Shown piece by piece: positions 8,939-17,153 of a DNA stretch of 64,000 nt. This DNA comes from Treponema bryantii (GTDB lineage Bacteria > Spirochaetota > Spirochaetia > Treponematales > Treponemataceae): assembly GCF_900111035.1 (NCBI RefSeq), contig NZ_FOFU01000007.1, positions 108,489 through 172,488 on the forward strand, given 5' to 3'. Under the pieces are notes generated by a model. It was not told the DNA's origin and did not search any database. It saw only the letters and a program-made list of their open reading frames with translations. Numbering within the stretch: the first letter of the stretch is position 1; every line of letters starts with the position of its first letter. A program made the position numbers and the translations under genes.

Positions 8939-8994
8939 AGGGAGAATAATAAATAAAACAATTTTTTTTTAAATTTGGTCTAAAGTTTTTTCAA

Positions 8995-9029
8995 TTGAAA
9001 ACTGCCGGATTTTCTAGTATATTTATGTT
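8995..9029 (+). promoter_or_regulatory. clpP promoter, leaderless layout
   Basis: TTGAAA (8995-9000), 17-nt spacer, TATATT (9018-9023), then 6 nt to the ATG at 9030. Transcription would start at or within a base or two of the start codon, and no Shine-Dalgarno is present. The -35 is part of the palindrome TTTTCAATTGAAAA. Confidence 0.6.
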
Positions 9030-9650
9030 ATGAACTTAAAATCTATTTACACAAGTCCTCGTTTTGATGATGAGGAAGAAGAAAAAAAAATGAAAATGCC
9101 AGATCCTTTTTCGGACAGATTCCTTAAGACAAGACAGATTGTCCTTACTGGCGAAGTAAATAAAGAACTTGCAGATGCAATTGCTAAACAGCTTCTGATT
9201 CTTGATGCAGAAGATTCAAAATCTCCAATTTACATGTATATTGACTCACCAGGTGGAGATGTAGACGCAGGTTTTGCTATTTATGATGTAATTCGTTTTA
9301 TAAAAGCTCCAGTTTATCTCATTGGTATGGGACTCATTGCTTCTGCTGCAACACTTATTCTTGTTGCTGTTCCTGCAGAGCGCAGACTCGGACTTCCAAA
9401 CAGCCGCTATCTTATTCATCAGCCGCTCGGCCAGATGCGTGGAGTTGCAACTGATATTGAGATTTATGCTAAGGATATGGAAAAAATCCGTGCTAAGTTA
9501 AATAAACTTATTGCAGATGCAACTGGAACTTCTCTTGAACAGGTTACTAAAGATACTGACCGCGATTACTGGCTCGATGCAGATGAGGCTGTAAAGTATG
9601 GCCTTATCAGTAAGATTGTTTCAAAACGCGAAGAACTTCCTTCAAAATAG
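9030..9650 (+). CDS. clpP: ATP-dependent Clp protease proteolytic subunit
   Basis: Serine peptidase that forms the double-heptamer chamber of Clp proteases. The catalytic triad can be placed: Ser105 in GLIASAATL, His130 in YLIHQP, Asp179 in DTDRDYW. The DSPGGDVDAG oxyanion-loop motif is at residues 72-81. The usual Ser context (AASMG) is altered to IASAA, suggesting a second-type ClpP paralogue rather than the canonical one. The N-terminus carries an acidic/basic stretch (DDEEEEKKMKM). I keep the start at 9030 because of the promoter; an internal ATG at 9090 is possible. clpX is not adjacent. Confidence 0.93.
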   Translation: MNLKSIYTSPRFDDEEEEKKMKMPDPFSDRFLKTRQIVLTGEVNKELADAIAKQLLILDAEDSKSPIYMYIDSPGGDVDAGFAIYDVIRFIKAPVYLIGMGLIASAATLILVAVPAERRLGLPNSRYLIHQPLGQMRGVATDIEIYAKDMEKIRAKLNKLIADATGTSLEQVTKDTDRDYWLDADEAVKYGLISKIVSKREELPSK

Positions 9651-9653
9651 TCT

Positions 9654-10559
9654 ATGCAATTTGAACTGACCGATTCGCTCACAGACGACATAATCTCTGC
9701 TATGGAAAATCAGGATGTTGAATATGCCGTCTCTGCACCTGAAGGTCAGCTCGTTATTTCTGATTCAGATGGTAATACACCAGATGATGAAAAGTATTAC
9801 AGTTTACCTGAGTGGGGACCATCAGATGGTTTTGATTTGCGTGAAGAATTTGTAAATAATCTTCATGCTCCATTGGCCCGTGAAGAGCTTCAGAGTGCTC
9901 TGCATTCAGGAAGGGGGGTATTTAAGAATTTTAGAAACGTATTAAAAAACTATCCTGAAATTGATAAACGATGGCATATATATAAGCACAGATTTATGTC
10001 GGCACGTATCAATGAATGGTATAATTCACTGCGAGAAATATGGGGATTAGAAAAATTAGATCAGTTACCAGAATCGGATGATACCTTAGTGCATGATGAT
10101 TTTTCGTTCAAGGAATATGATTCAGCTGCTGATAAGAAAACAATCCTTTTGAATATTACTGCAGATTCCTGCGAGGATGAGACACTGCCACTGGAATTAA
10201 ACAGAGCATTTTACGGATTATGGCGAGCCCAGTTTGAAGAGGCCGCAGAAGAAACTCAGACCGGTTTTATTTGCTCAAGTCTTTCAGATGATTTTGCAGG
10301 TTGTATAACAGCATCTCCGCTTTTACAAAATCAGGAAAAGATTGTTATGATTACAAGTCTTTTTGTTCCTGAACAGTTCCGGGGACTTGGAATAAGTACA
10401 GAACTTATTAATATGTGTATATCCAGCCTTAGAAACTGTGGAAAAGAATGGGTTATTATCCCGAATACTATTGCACCGGATATTTTACAGCCGTTATTAA
10501 CACGTACAGGCTTTAGAAAAATCAACTCCGGTTACATTTTGTCTTTAATAGGAGAATAA
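9654..10559 (+). CDS. UPF0158-GNAT fusion protein
   Basis: Two domains. Residues 1-~155 match UPF0158 (QFELTDSLTDDIISAMENQ..., then ...YPEIDKRWHIYKHRFMSARINEWY), of unknown function. Residues ~165-301 are a GNAT acyltransferase: VMITSLFVPEQFRGLGISTELINMCI holds the acetyl-CoA loop in the variant form FRGLGI, followed by the usual C-terminal beta-bulge pattern. It starts 3 nt after the clpP stop with no clear Shine-Dalgarno, so coupling with clpP is likely. The acyl acceptor is unknown. Confidence 0.7.
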   Translation: MQFELTDSLTDDIISAMENQDVEYAVSAPEGQLVISDSDGNTPDDEKYYSLPEWGPSDGFDLREEFVNNLHAPLAREELQSALHSGRGVFKNFRNVLKNYPEIDKRWHIYKHRFMSARINEWYNSLREIWGLEKLDQLPESDDTLVHDDFSFKEYDSAADKKTILLNITADSCEDETLPLELNRAFYGLWRAQFEEAAEETQTGFICSSLSDDFAGCITASPLLQNQEKIVMITSLFVPEQFRGLGISTELINMCISSLRNCGKEWVIIPNTIAPDILQPLLTRTGFRKINSGYILSLIGE

Positions 10560-10563
10560 AAAA

Positions 10564-11364
10564 ATGGCATTTAATCGTGATTTTGAGCTTAACGAAGCAC
10601 AGCTTGAAGAATTTCTTGCAAATGCAACAGAGAGAGTTAGAACTTCAGAAAATGTTGATTTGCTTTCTGATTTAAACAAATTATTTAAGAAGAATGTTCC
10701 ACTTACAGTTCGTAAGTATGTAATAGCATATCTGCTTAAAGAAGCATTGAAGCACTATCATCCATTTAATAACCGCCGTGACCGTTTTGAACGCAATGAG
10801 CGTAACGAACGTAATGACCGCAACGAAAGAAATAACCGTAACCGCCAGGAAAGAAATTTCCGCCAGGAACGTGCAGAACGTGTTGAAGAGCCGGCAGAGG
10901 CTGCTCCAGCTACGGAAGAAGAACGTCCACGTCATCCACGTGTAGAGATTCCTGAAGATCAGGCTACATCAATTTTCATCAGCATTGGTAAAAACCGCCG
11001 TGTTTACCCACGCGACCTCGTAGGTATTCTTATTGCAATCGCTGGTATTGACCGCGAGCGCATCGGTGATATTAAGGTTCTTGCAAATTATTCTTTTGTA
11101 CAGCTTTATACAGAAGATGCACAGACTGCAATTGATAAACTTAACGGTTATGACTACCGTGGCCGCAAGCTTGCTGTAAGCTACAGCCGCCAGAAGTCAG
11201 ATGCAGAAGGTACAGAAAATGCTGAAGCAGAGACTGTATCAGTTGAAGCAGAAAATCAGACAGAGTATGCTGAGGAAGTAGCTCAGATGAGCGCAGAAGA
11301 TGCTGCTGCTTACGCTGCTGCAGAAAAAGCTGCCGCAGATAAAGAGCCATTCGGCATGAACTAA
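10564..11364 (+). CDS. DbpA-type RRM RNA-binding protein
   Basis: A 266-residue protein without helicase motifs. Residues ~5-60 form a helical domain. Residues ~75-105 are an Arg/Asn/Glu repeat (RNERNERND pattern), likely disordered and RNA-binding. Residues ~135-215 match the DbpA C-terminal RRM (TSIFISIGKNRRVYPRDLVGIL...IGDIKVLANYSFVQL...GRKLAVSYS), which in DEAD-box helicases binds structured rRNA. An acidic Ala-rich tail follows. It starts 4 nt after the previous stop, with a GGAG site, so it closes the clpP operon. A role in ribosome assembly or RNA handling is inferred. Confidence 0.75.
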   Translation: MAFNRDFELNEAQLEEFLANATERVRTSENVDLLSDLNKLFKKNVPLTVRKYVIAYLLKEALKHYHPFNNRRDRFERNERNERNDRNERNNRNRQERNFRQERAERVEEPAEAAPATEEERPRHPRVEIPEDQATSIFISIGKNRRVYPRDLVGILIAIAGIDRERIGDIKVLANYSFVQLYTEDAQTAIDKLNGYDYRGRKLAVSYSRQKSDAEGTENAEAETVSVEAENQTEYAEEVAQMSAEDAAAYAAAEKAAADKEPFGMN

Positions 11365-11370
11365 AATACC

Positions 11371-11434
11371 GGTGGTTTAGCTTGTCGAAACCACCATCAA
11401 TATGGGGACCATAGAGAACACTCTGTGGTCCCAT
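11371..11434 (+). terminator. Terminator of the clpP operon, inside the opposing gene's 3' end
   Basis: First hairpin GGTGGTTT/AAACCACC (11371-11394). Second, stronger hairpin with 12-bp stem GGGACCATAGAG/CTCTGTGGTCCC and loop AACA (about 11405-11432), followed closely by a T run. The second hairpin is part of the coding sequence of the convergent phosphodiesterase, whose stop is at 11397. Confidence 0.75.
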
Positions 11435-12053
11435 CATTTTTTAACGTCATTTTTATAAACGCTATATCAACAAAAGTCTTTTCAACAGTTGCAATTGCAA
11501 AGCCAGCCGGCTGGCCTCCCCGAGGTCTTGCACAACTTCCCGGATTCACAATCTTAAAATTCTTGAACGTATCTTCGTGAGCAATATGAGTATGCCCGTA
11601 AAAAGCAGTGCTGCATTCTGAAACCTGCATTTCAAGACCGAGAGTTTCTAATCCAAAATCAACACCCTGGTTATGGCCGTGAGTTACGAGAATGCCGCGG
11701 CCGTTTACCTTAAGTTCAATCAGCTCTGAAAAATAAAGACTGCCTTTATCAAGCGGATAGCTGGACGGATCACAGTTTCCGCGTACGGCTGCAATCACTG
11801 GCGGCACACACTCCGCCAGTTTCTCATCGATTTTCTGTTTATAAAGCAAAGTTGCGACATCACTCACGCCGTCGCCACAAAAAATCAGCGCGTCACATTT
11901 AGCTCCATAGTCGCGCACAATACTCTCGAAAACCGGGTAACGTCCGTGCGAATCCGAAATAATGAGTAGTCGGGCGTGATCCTTCGTTTCGAGCGCAGCA
12001 ATAGCATCTCGTGATCCGATTATATTCTGGGTGTGCTGTGAAATTTCTATCAT
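11397..12053 (-). CDS. YfcE/MJ0936-type metallophosphoesterase
   Basis: Calcineurin-like phosphodiesterase of 218 residues. The five metal-binding blocks are in order: ISDSHGRY, FCGDGVSD, VRGNCD, VTHGHNQG and FYGHTHIA. The usual first-block Asp-X-His is DSH. The YfcE group hydrolyses phosphodiesters in vitro; the natural substrate is unclear. About 25 residues before the first motif are extra compared with short family members. It lies 1 nt downstream of the lipoprotein gene stop, in the same operon. Its last codons double as a terminator for the opposite strand. Confidence 0.85.
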   Translation of the reverse strand: MIEISQHTQNIIGSRDAIAALETKDHARLLIISDSHGRYPVFESIVRDYGAKCDALIFCGDGVSDVATLLYKQKIDEKLAECVPPVIAAVRGNCDPSSYPLDKGSLYFSELIELKVNGRGILVTHGHNQGVDFGLETLGLEMQVSECSTAFYGHTHIAHEDTFKNFKIVNPGSCARPRGGQPAGFAIATVEKTFVDIAFIKMTLKNDGTTECSLWSPY

Positions 12054-12054
12054 A

Positions 12055-12870
12055 CTAATTCAATACAAAATGATTTATCGACATCAGCCCGGTTTCCGGG
12101 TCCGTGTAGTGGTGGAACTGATATCCTTCGAGCATCTGCTGCATATGCTTCTGCAGAGCCTTTGAACGCTCCGGGGCACCATCCAGCAGCTGAATATATT
12201 TAATTGTTTCTACGATAATTTCCGGCGCATTCTGAAGAATCTGACCGTCAGTTTCTTCCGGAGCGATTTCTCCGGTAAGTCCTGCAGTCTGTCCCTTATC
12301 AACAACAATATCACAGGTAGATTCAATTCCAAGAACATCATCCTGTGGAAAAAGTGCAATTACAGGGTAAGGAACTTCCTGTTCCCATTTATCCTGATTA
12401 CGGGCAAGTGCAATATGAGTATTTTCAGGTGCACCAAGAAGTACAACACCGCAAAGGTCCAGTTCTTCAGTCTGAAGGGCAGCAGTAAAATCAGAAGCAT
12501 AGCCTTTTACACCGTGCTTAAAATCTTCCGGATAGGTAACCGGGTAAATGAGTCCGCCGTCTTCATCAAGACCAAAGTTTTCTCGAAGAAGTGAGAGCAG
12601 ACTTTCTTTTATTTCGGGATTATTAAAATCATAACCAAAAAGCACCATTACTCTTTTATTGGTAACGTGCCATTTTTGAGGTGCCGACTGAATCGCAGGT
12701 GAATCAGCCTGATTTAAAGTCAAATCTACGCTGTTGGGATCATTATCTTTCTGATTTTTTTTACAGCCTGTAAAGCCTGCAGAAAAAGCAGCCAATACGC
12801 AAACTGCAACGCCAGTTTTTGTAAGAAATCTGCGGATAGCAGTATGTTTTCTTTTCATTTCCACACCCAT
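12055..12870 (-). CDS. Predicted lipoprotein of unknown function
   Basis: A 271-residue exported protein: basic N-terminus, hydrophobic segment (about residues 18-33) and lipobox SAGFTGC with Cys about 36, then a Lys/Asn/Asp-rich linker. The soluble domain (VMVLFGYDFNNPEIKESLL...LDLCGVVLLGAPENTH...YPVIALFPQDD) alternates strands and helices like a periplasmic-binding Rossmann fold, but I do not recognise the family. I keep the ATG at 12870 because a -10 box lies exactly 6 nt upstream (leaderless layout); an ATG four codons later is possible. Confidence 0.65.
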   Translation of the reverse strand: MGVEMKRKHTAIRRFLTKTGVAVCVLAAFSAGFTGCKKNQKDNDPNSVDLTLNQADSPAIQSAPQKWHVTNKRVMVLFGYDFNNPEIKESLLSLLRENFGLDEDGGLIYPVTYPEDFKHGVKGYASDFTAALQTEELDLCGVVLLGAPENTHIALARNQDKWEQEVPYPVIALFPQDDVLGIESTCDIVVDKGQTAGLTGEIAPEETDGQILQNAPEIIVETIKYIQLLDGAPERSKALQKHMQQMLEGYQFHHYTDPETGLMSINHFVLN

Positions 12871-12876
12871 TCTTCT

Positions 12877-12927
12877 ATTTTACAGCATTTTATTTTTCTT
12901 GAAAAGGAGGGGCTATTTCGGTATCAT
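12877..12927. promoter_or_regulatory. Back-to-back leaderless promoters sharing one -35 element
   Basis: Plus strand: TTGAAA (12899-12904), 17 nt, TATCAT (12922-12927), 6 nt, ATG at 12934. Minus strand: TTTTCA (12905-12900), 17 nt, TAAAAT (12882-12877), 6 nt, ATG at 12870. Both -35 hexamers are read from the octamer CTTGAAAA in opposite directions, so only one polymerase can bind at a time. Confidence 0.65.
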
Positions 12928-12933
12928 AGGAAT

Positions 12934-14580
12934 ATGAATGTCATACAGCCCGTTTTAGAACTTGTTGGCAGCCTTGGATTCCTTCTTTATGGAATGAAGC
13001 TGATGAGTGACGGTATCCAGAAGAGTGCTGGAGAACGCCTGCAGCGTGCTCTCTCTGTTCTTACAGGAAACCGTTTTGCTTCCCTTTTAACCGGACTTTT
13101 CGTTACGATGATTGTTCAGTCATCGGGTGCCACAACTGTAATGGTTGTTACCTTCGTCAATGCCGGACTTATGACTCTTGCACAGTCAGTAGGTGTAATT
13201 TTTGGTGCAAATATTGGTACTACAATCACTGCATGGATTGTTGCAATCTTCGGATTTAATTTCAAAATATCAGCATTTGCCATTCCGGTTTTTGGTGCCG
13301 GATATTTTCTTTCAATTCTAAGAAAGGGCCGTTACAGAAACTGGGCCGAAGCTCTCATGGGATTCGGTATGCTCTTCCTTGGTTTGAGCGGACTTTCTGA
13401 TGTATTCACTCCTGAACAGCTTGGATGGCTCTTTAAGATTCAGGGTACAGGTCCTGCTGCAATTTTAATTGGCTTTGTAGTTGGTATTCTGATTACAGCA
13501 CTTCTGCATTCTTCTTCAGCTTTTTCTGCAATCGTAATCACAATGGCTTATAACGGACTTGTAAGCTGGGATATGGCTGCTGCTATGACACTTGGTAGTA
13601 ACATCGGTTCTACTATTGATGCGGTACTTGCTTCTCTTGGAGCAAATGCAGATGCTCGCCGTTCAGCTATGATTCACGTTATGTTCAACGTGTTTGGTAC
13701 TGTACTTGCACTTATCTTCTTCCATCCGTTCCTGGATTTAGTGATGATGCTTACACCTGGCGGACAGCATTCAAATATTGCAATTCGTATTTCAATGCTG
13801 CATACAGTTTTCAAAACTCTTTCTACTATCGTTCTTTTACCGCTGCAGAATCCGCTTATCACACTTGCAAAAAAGATTATCAAGGACGATCCGGAAAAAA
13901 CTTCAAACGTTTACAAACTCGAATTTACAGGTCTTGTTTCAAAGGACAATATTACAACTCACATTATGCAGGCAGAAAAAGCTATTGCAGATATGACAGA
14001 TGTTGTAACAGATATGTTTGATAAGATTCAGATTGGTGTTACAAAGCGTAATTCTGATTTTATAGAAAAGCATGCCGAGGCTAGTGAGCTTGCAGAAGAT
14101 TATGCAGATCAGATGCATGAGCAGATTACTCACTACCTTATTAAGTGTGAATCACTTCAGGTTACAGAAAAGCAGTTGAATCACATTTCTAATATGATTC
14201 AGATTGTTGATGAACTTGAGAATATGAGTGACAGTTGTTACGGAACAATCATGTTGATTATCCGCAGTATCGAAAAGAAGATGAAATTCCAGAGCGAAGA
14301 TATGGAACGCCTTCTTCCGTATATTGAACTTGCCCGACAGTTCCTTCAGTTTATCCGCATAAATATCAACAAACAGCTTACTGCAGAAAAACTTGAACTT
14401 GCCCGCGAACTTGAAGATGGTATCGATGCTTTCCGCAAAGACCTTAAGAAGGTTGCCCGCAAACGTCTCGAGGGTGGTGCAGATGTTAAGTCTGAGCTTC
14501 TCTACATCGACATTGTCCGTACAATTGAACACATCGGTGATAACTGTTTTAATATTTCAGAAATTCTGACTAATGGATAA
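12934..14580 (+). CDS. Na+/phosphate cotransporter (NptA/PNaS family) with PhoU domain
   Basis: Inner-membrane sodium-driven phosphate transporter. The N-terminal ~330 residues carry two inverted Na_Pi_cotrans repeats with their signature loops VQSSGATTVM and LHSSSAFSAIV, in about eight to nine membrane segments. Residues ~355-545 form a helical PhoU-like domain (HIMQAEKAIADMTDVV...EHIGDNCFNISEIL). An earlier in-frame ATG at 12844 would add 30 non-hydrophobic residues overlapping the divergent gene. I choose 12934 (548 residues) because the family begins with a hydrophobic helix and a promoter ends 6 nt before this ATG. Confidence 0.88.
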   Translation: MNVIQPVLELVGSLGFLLYGMKLMSDGIQKSAGERLQRALSVLTGNRFASLLTGLFVTMIVQSSGATTVMVVTFVNAGLMTLAQSVGVIFGANIGTTITAWIVAIFGFNFKISAFAIPVFGAGYFLSILRKGRYRNWAEALMGFGMLFLGLSGLSDVFTPEQLGWLFKIQGTGPAAILIGFVVGILITALLHSSSAFSAIVITMAYNGLVSWDMAAAMTLGSNIGSTIDAVLASLGANADARRSAMIHVMFNVFGTVLALIFFHPFLDLVMMLTPGGQHSNIAIRISMLHTVFKTLSTIVLLPLQNPLITLAKKIIKDDPEKTSNVYKLEFTGLVSKDNITTHIMQAEKAIADMTDVVTDMFDKIQIGVTKRNSDFIEKHAEASELAEDYADQMHEQITHYLIKCESLQVTEKQLNHISNMIQIVDELENMSDSCYGTIMLIIRSIEKKMKFQSEDMERLLPYIELARQFLQFIRININKQLTAEKLELARELEDGIDAFRKDLKKVARKRLEGGADVKSELLYIDIVRTIEHIGDNCFNISEILTNG

Positions 14581-14596
14581 TTAGTTTTTCGTAAAG

Positions 14597-14625
14597 TTGA
14601 ATATTAAATTCTTATAAGATATAAT
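14597..14625 (+). promoter_or_regulatory. Promoter of the 52-residue/ART-like unit
   Basis: TTGAAT (14597-14602), 17-nt spacer, consensus TATAAT (14620-14625), followed 17 nt later by a GGAGG Shine-Dalgarno (14643-14647). The unit therefore has its own promoter, separate from the phosphate transporter. Confidence 0.6.
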
Positions 14626-14653
14626 ATTTTGAAATTAGTTTTGGAGGATATAA

Positions 14654-14812
14654 ATGAATACTTCTTCAAATAAAAGAACTAACTCTAAGACAAAAACTGT
14701 AGCAGGAGTATTATCTGCAGCTGTATTAGCTTATTGCGGTTACAAAATTGTAAATAAACAATTAAGTAAATCAAAATACGATCCTGATCCAAATAAGAAA
14801 TGTACAAAGTAA
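14654..14812 (+). CDS. Small 52-residue protein with one hydrophobic segment
   Basis: ATG at 14654 preceded by GGAGG (14643-14647). It has a polar, Lys/Thr/Ser-rich N-terminus, a hydrophobic stretch from about residue 16 to 29 (TVAGVLSAAVLAYCGY) that could span or anchor in the membrane, then a charged tail ending in two Cys-free Lys-rich turns. The last 13 nt overlap the start of the ART-like gene, a sign of translational coupling. I know no homologue. It may be a partner, an anchor or an antitoxin-like protein for the downstream enzyme; this is inference from arrangement only. Confidence 0.55.
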   Translation: MNTSSNKRTNSKTKTVAGVLSAAVLAYCGYKIVNKQLSKSKYDPDPNKKCTK

Positions 14813-15402
14813 AAGAGAATTTAATTTTTGGTTTTCATGGTTGTGACCAAAGTTTGTGTGATTCTTTGGTGAACGGAACATCTAAAAAGTTGAATTATAG
14901 TGAGAATCAGTACGACTGGCTTGGAAAGGGAATGTATTTCTGGGAAAACGATCCTGATCGGGCATTGCAATGGGCAATAATGCTAAAAGAACATTCTCAA
15001 AATTCAAAACAACAAATTGAAAAGCCAGCAGTTTTAGGTGCTGTTATTTGTCTTGGAAATTGCCTTGATTTTACTGAACAGGAAAATCTTCAAAAACTTA
15101 AAGAACATTATGAAAATCTTAAAAATTCTGGCTTAGAATTACCTGAAAATAAAATTGGAAAAGACAGACTAAAAAGGGAATTGGATTGCTTTTTAATTAA
15201 TTCTTTAGTTGCGCAGCAAAAAGAAGAAAATCCCGATAATGCTTATGATTCAGTTCGGGGTGTGTTTTTTGAGGGTAATGAATTATATCCTACTGCTGGA
15301 TTTCGTGAAAAAGATCATATTCAAATCGCAATTTTAAATCCGAATTGTATTAAGGCTTTTTTTAAGGTCAGAAAAGAAGATAAAAAATATAAGATTTTAT
15401 AG
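14800..15402 (+). CDS. Putative ADP-ribosyltransferase-like protein
   Basis: A 200-residue protein with no signal peptide. The pattern fits an ART/PARP-type NAD+-binding fold: early His in 'IFGFHGCD' (strand 1), then WLGKGMYFWEND with Tyr in a G-x-G-x-YF context as in PARP and DUF3990-like proteins, and a late DHIQIAILNP strand where the third catalytic position (Glu or Gln) would lie. I cannot confirm the fold or activity by eye. It overlaps the 52-residue gene by 13 nt, is more AT-rich than its neighbours and sits between unrelated housekeeping genes, which suggests an acquired module. Alternatives: a conserved uncharacterised protein or a toxin. Confidence 0.5.
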   Translation: MYKVKENLIFGFHGCDQSLCDSLVNGTSKKLNYSENQYDWLGKGMYFWENDPDRALQWAIMLKEHSQNSKQQIEKPAVLGAVICLGNCLDFTEQENLQKLKEHYENLKNSGLELPENKIGKDRLKRELDCFLINSLVAQQKEENPDNAYDSVRGVFFEGNELYPTAGFREKDHIQIAILNPNCIKAFFKVRKEDKKYKIL

Positions 15403-15422
15403 TAAAACTAATAGGGAACGAT

Positions 15423-16184
15423 ATGAAAATCATTTCATGGAACGTAAACGGTATTCGTGCTGTAGAAAAAAAAGGCTTCATTGACTGGCTGCTTGGTTGT
15501 GGCGCAGATGTTGTATGTATTCAGGAAACAAAGGCTAATCCCGGTCAATTGTCGCCTGAGCTCTTAGCTCCTGGCGGTGTTTATAAATCATACTTTTCAA
15601 GTGCAAAACGCCCAGGCTATTCTGGAACTGCAATCTTTACAAAAACAGAACCCGACAGCGTTGAAATTATGGGTGATGAACGCTTTGATGATGAAGGTCG
15701 TGTAACAATTGCTAAGTTCGGTAAGCTCGCTGTAATTTCTGCCTATTTCCCAAACAGTCAGGATGCCGGTGCCCGCCTGGACTATAAATTAGCCTTCTGT
15801 GATACCATGCTCAAAAAATGCGACCAGCTTGTTGCAGATGGTTTTAATATCGTACTCTGTGGTGACTACAATATCGCTCACAAACCTATAGATCTTGCAA
15901 ATCCTAAAGCAAACGAAGGAAATGCCGGTTATCTGCCGGAAGAACGTGCCTGGATGGATAAGTTCACTGAGGCCGGTTATGTAGATACCTTCCGCCATTT
16001 CTGTGAAGAGCCAAAGCAGTATACCTGGTGGAGCTACCGCTTCCATGCCCGCGAAAAGAATATCGGGTGGCGTATAGATTACCAGTGTGTAAATCCATCA
16101 TTTATTGAAAATGTAAAATCCTCAACAATTCTTGCAGATGTCCTTGGATCTGATCATTGTCCGATATCAGTTGAAATTGAATAA
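15423..16184 (+). CDS. xth: Exodeoxyribonuclease III
   Basis: Mg2+-dependent AP endonuclease and 3'-5' exonuclease of base-excision repair. Its 253 residues match the ExoA/Xth group. Conserved blocks in order: SWNVNGIRA (metal Asn), IQETKA (metal Glu), YSGTAIFTK, CGDYNIAH (Asp/Asn), WRIDYQCV and the catalytic LGSDHCPI Asp-His. A GGGA-containing site precedes the ATG. It stands after the ART-like gene on the same strand, with a 20-nt gap. Confidence 0.95.
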   Translation: MKIISWNVNGIRAVEKKGFIDWLLGCGADVVCIQETKANPGQLSPELLAPGGVYKSYFSSAKRPGYSGTAIFTKTEPDSVEIMGDERFDDEGRVTIAKFGKLAVISAYFPNSQDAGARLDYKLAFCDTMLKKCDQLVADGFNIVLCGDYNIAHKPIDLANPKANEGNAGYLPEERAWMDKFTEAGYVDTFRHFCEEPKQYTWWSYRFHAREKNIGWRIDYQCVNPSFIENVKSSTILADVLGSDHCPISVEIE

Positions 16185-16337
16185 AAAAACTTGTGGACTG
16201 ATTGATTGAATTTCAACTAAATAATTTTTGTTTATAATTTCATATATAACTGTATTTGAAGTTGTAAAATGATTCTTTGTTATGATATTATAAAATTAAA
16301 TTATTATTTGTAATTTAAAAAATAAAAGGAGAAAAAA

Positions 16338-17060
16338 ATGAAAAAAATTACAAAAGTTTTAGGATTGCTCGTTGTTGCAGCAATGTTGTTTGTTGGATGT
16401 TCGCCATCTACTGGAAATAACAATGGTAATGGTGGTAACAATGGTAATGATGGTATAGATTCAGTAGATGACGGTGTAAATGATTCTTCTTCAAAAACAG
16501 TTGACTTTGATACTCCATTGTTCGATGAAAACAGTTTAACAGAAGCTGTTGATGCAATTGAATTGTCAGATGGAATCTGGATTTATAGACGAATTGATAC
16601 AGATTATTATTTAAACAATAAAGAAAAATCTCAGCTCGAATTTTCATATAAAAATGGACAGATTGATAATAGTAAGGATGGAATACTTAATTTTTATTTC
16701 AGTTGGTCTTTTACTCTTCCAGATGATGCAGATGAAGAATTAAAAACAAAACTTAAAAACTTAGGGTTTATAATTGAGGGAAATAATTATTCAATATCAA
16801 AACAATATAACAAAGAAGAACTTGCTAATCTTTCTTATGAAGCATGGTCAATAATGCAAGAAAACAATTCTGATAATGAGTTTATATATGACTATCACCC
16901 TGTTTATAGAGCATCTTGGAATTACAAACAGACATTAAGTGATGTAGAATATGATTCTTGGGGACATGGTTTATATAAGACTAATGAAGATAAAACCCAG
17001 TATTACTGGAATCCATCTGACAAAGAAGGCTTTGACACTTGTTTTATAGCTAAGAAATAA
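16338..17060 (+). CDS. Predicted lipoprotein, unknown function
   Basis: A 240-residue exported protein with a textbook lipobox: basic start, hydrophobic segment and LFVGC with Cys21, followed by an Asn/Gly-rich linker of about 20 residues and then a Ser/Asp stretch. The remainder is rich in Tyr, Trp and Asp and has no motif I recognise. Strong AAAGGAG site. It has no operon partner and ends at a good terminator, so it is monocistronic. The coding is AT-rich. Confidence 0.65.
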   Translation: MKKITKVLGLLVVAAMLFVGCSPSTGNNNGNGGNNGNDGIDSVDDGVNDSSSKTVDFDTPLFDENSLTEAVDAIELSDGIWIYRRIDTDYYLNNKEKSQLEFSYKNGQIDNSKDGILNFYFSWSFTLPDDADEELKTKLKNLGFIIEGNNYSISKQYNKEELANLSYEAWSIMQENNSDNEFIYDYHPVYRASWNYKQTLSDVEYDSWGHGLYKTNEDKTQYYWNPSDKEGFDTCFIAKK

Positions 17061-17080
17061 GATTATTCATTAAATTAAAA

Positions 17081-17113
17081 AAACAGCCAGAATACAACTG
17101 GCTGTTTTTTTTT
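17081..17113 (+). terminator. Rho-independent terminator after the lipoprotein gene
   Basis: Stem AACAGCCAG/CTGGCTGTT with a short AATACAA loop, then a run of nine T. It separates the lipoprotein gene from the trp promoter. Confidence 0.85.
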
Positions 17114-17153
17114 ATCTTTTCAAAAAAAAATCAAGAATAACAAAACATTATTT

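Noticed and set aside
12844..12933. A 30-residue N-terminal extension of the Na/Pi cotransporter
   Set aside because: It overlaps the divergent lipoprotein gene and its promoter, and the family starts with a hydrophobic helix at 12934.
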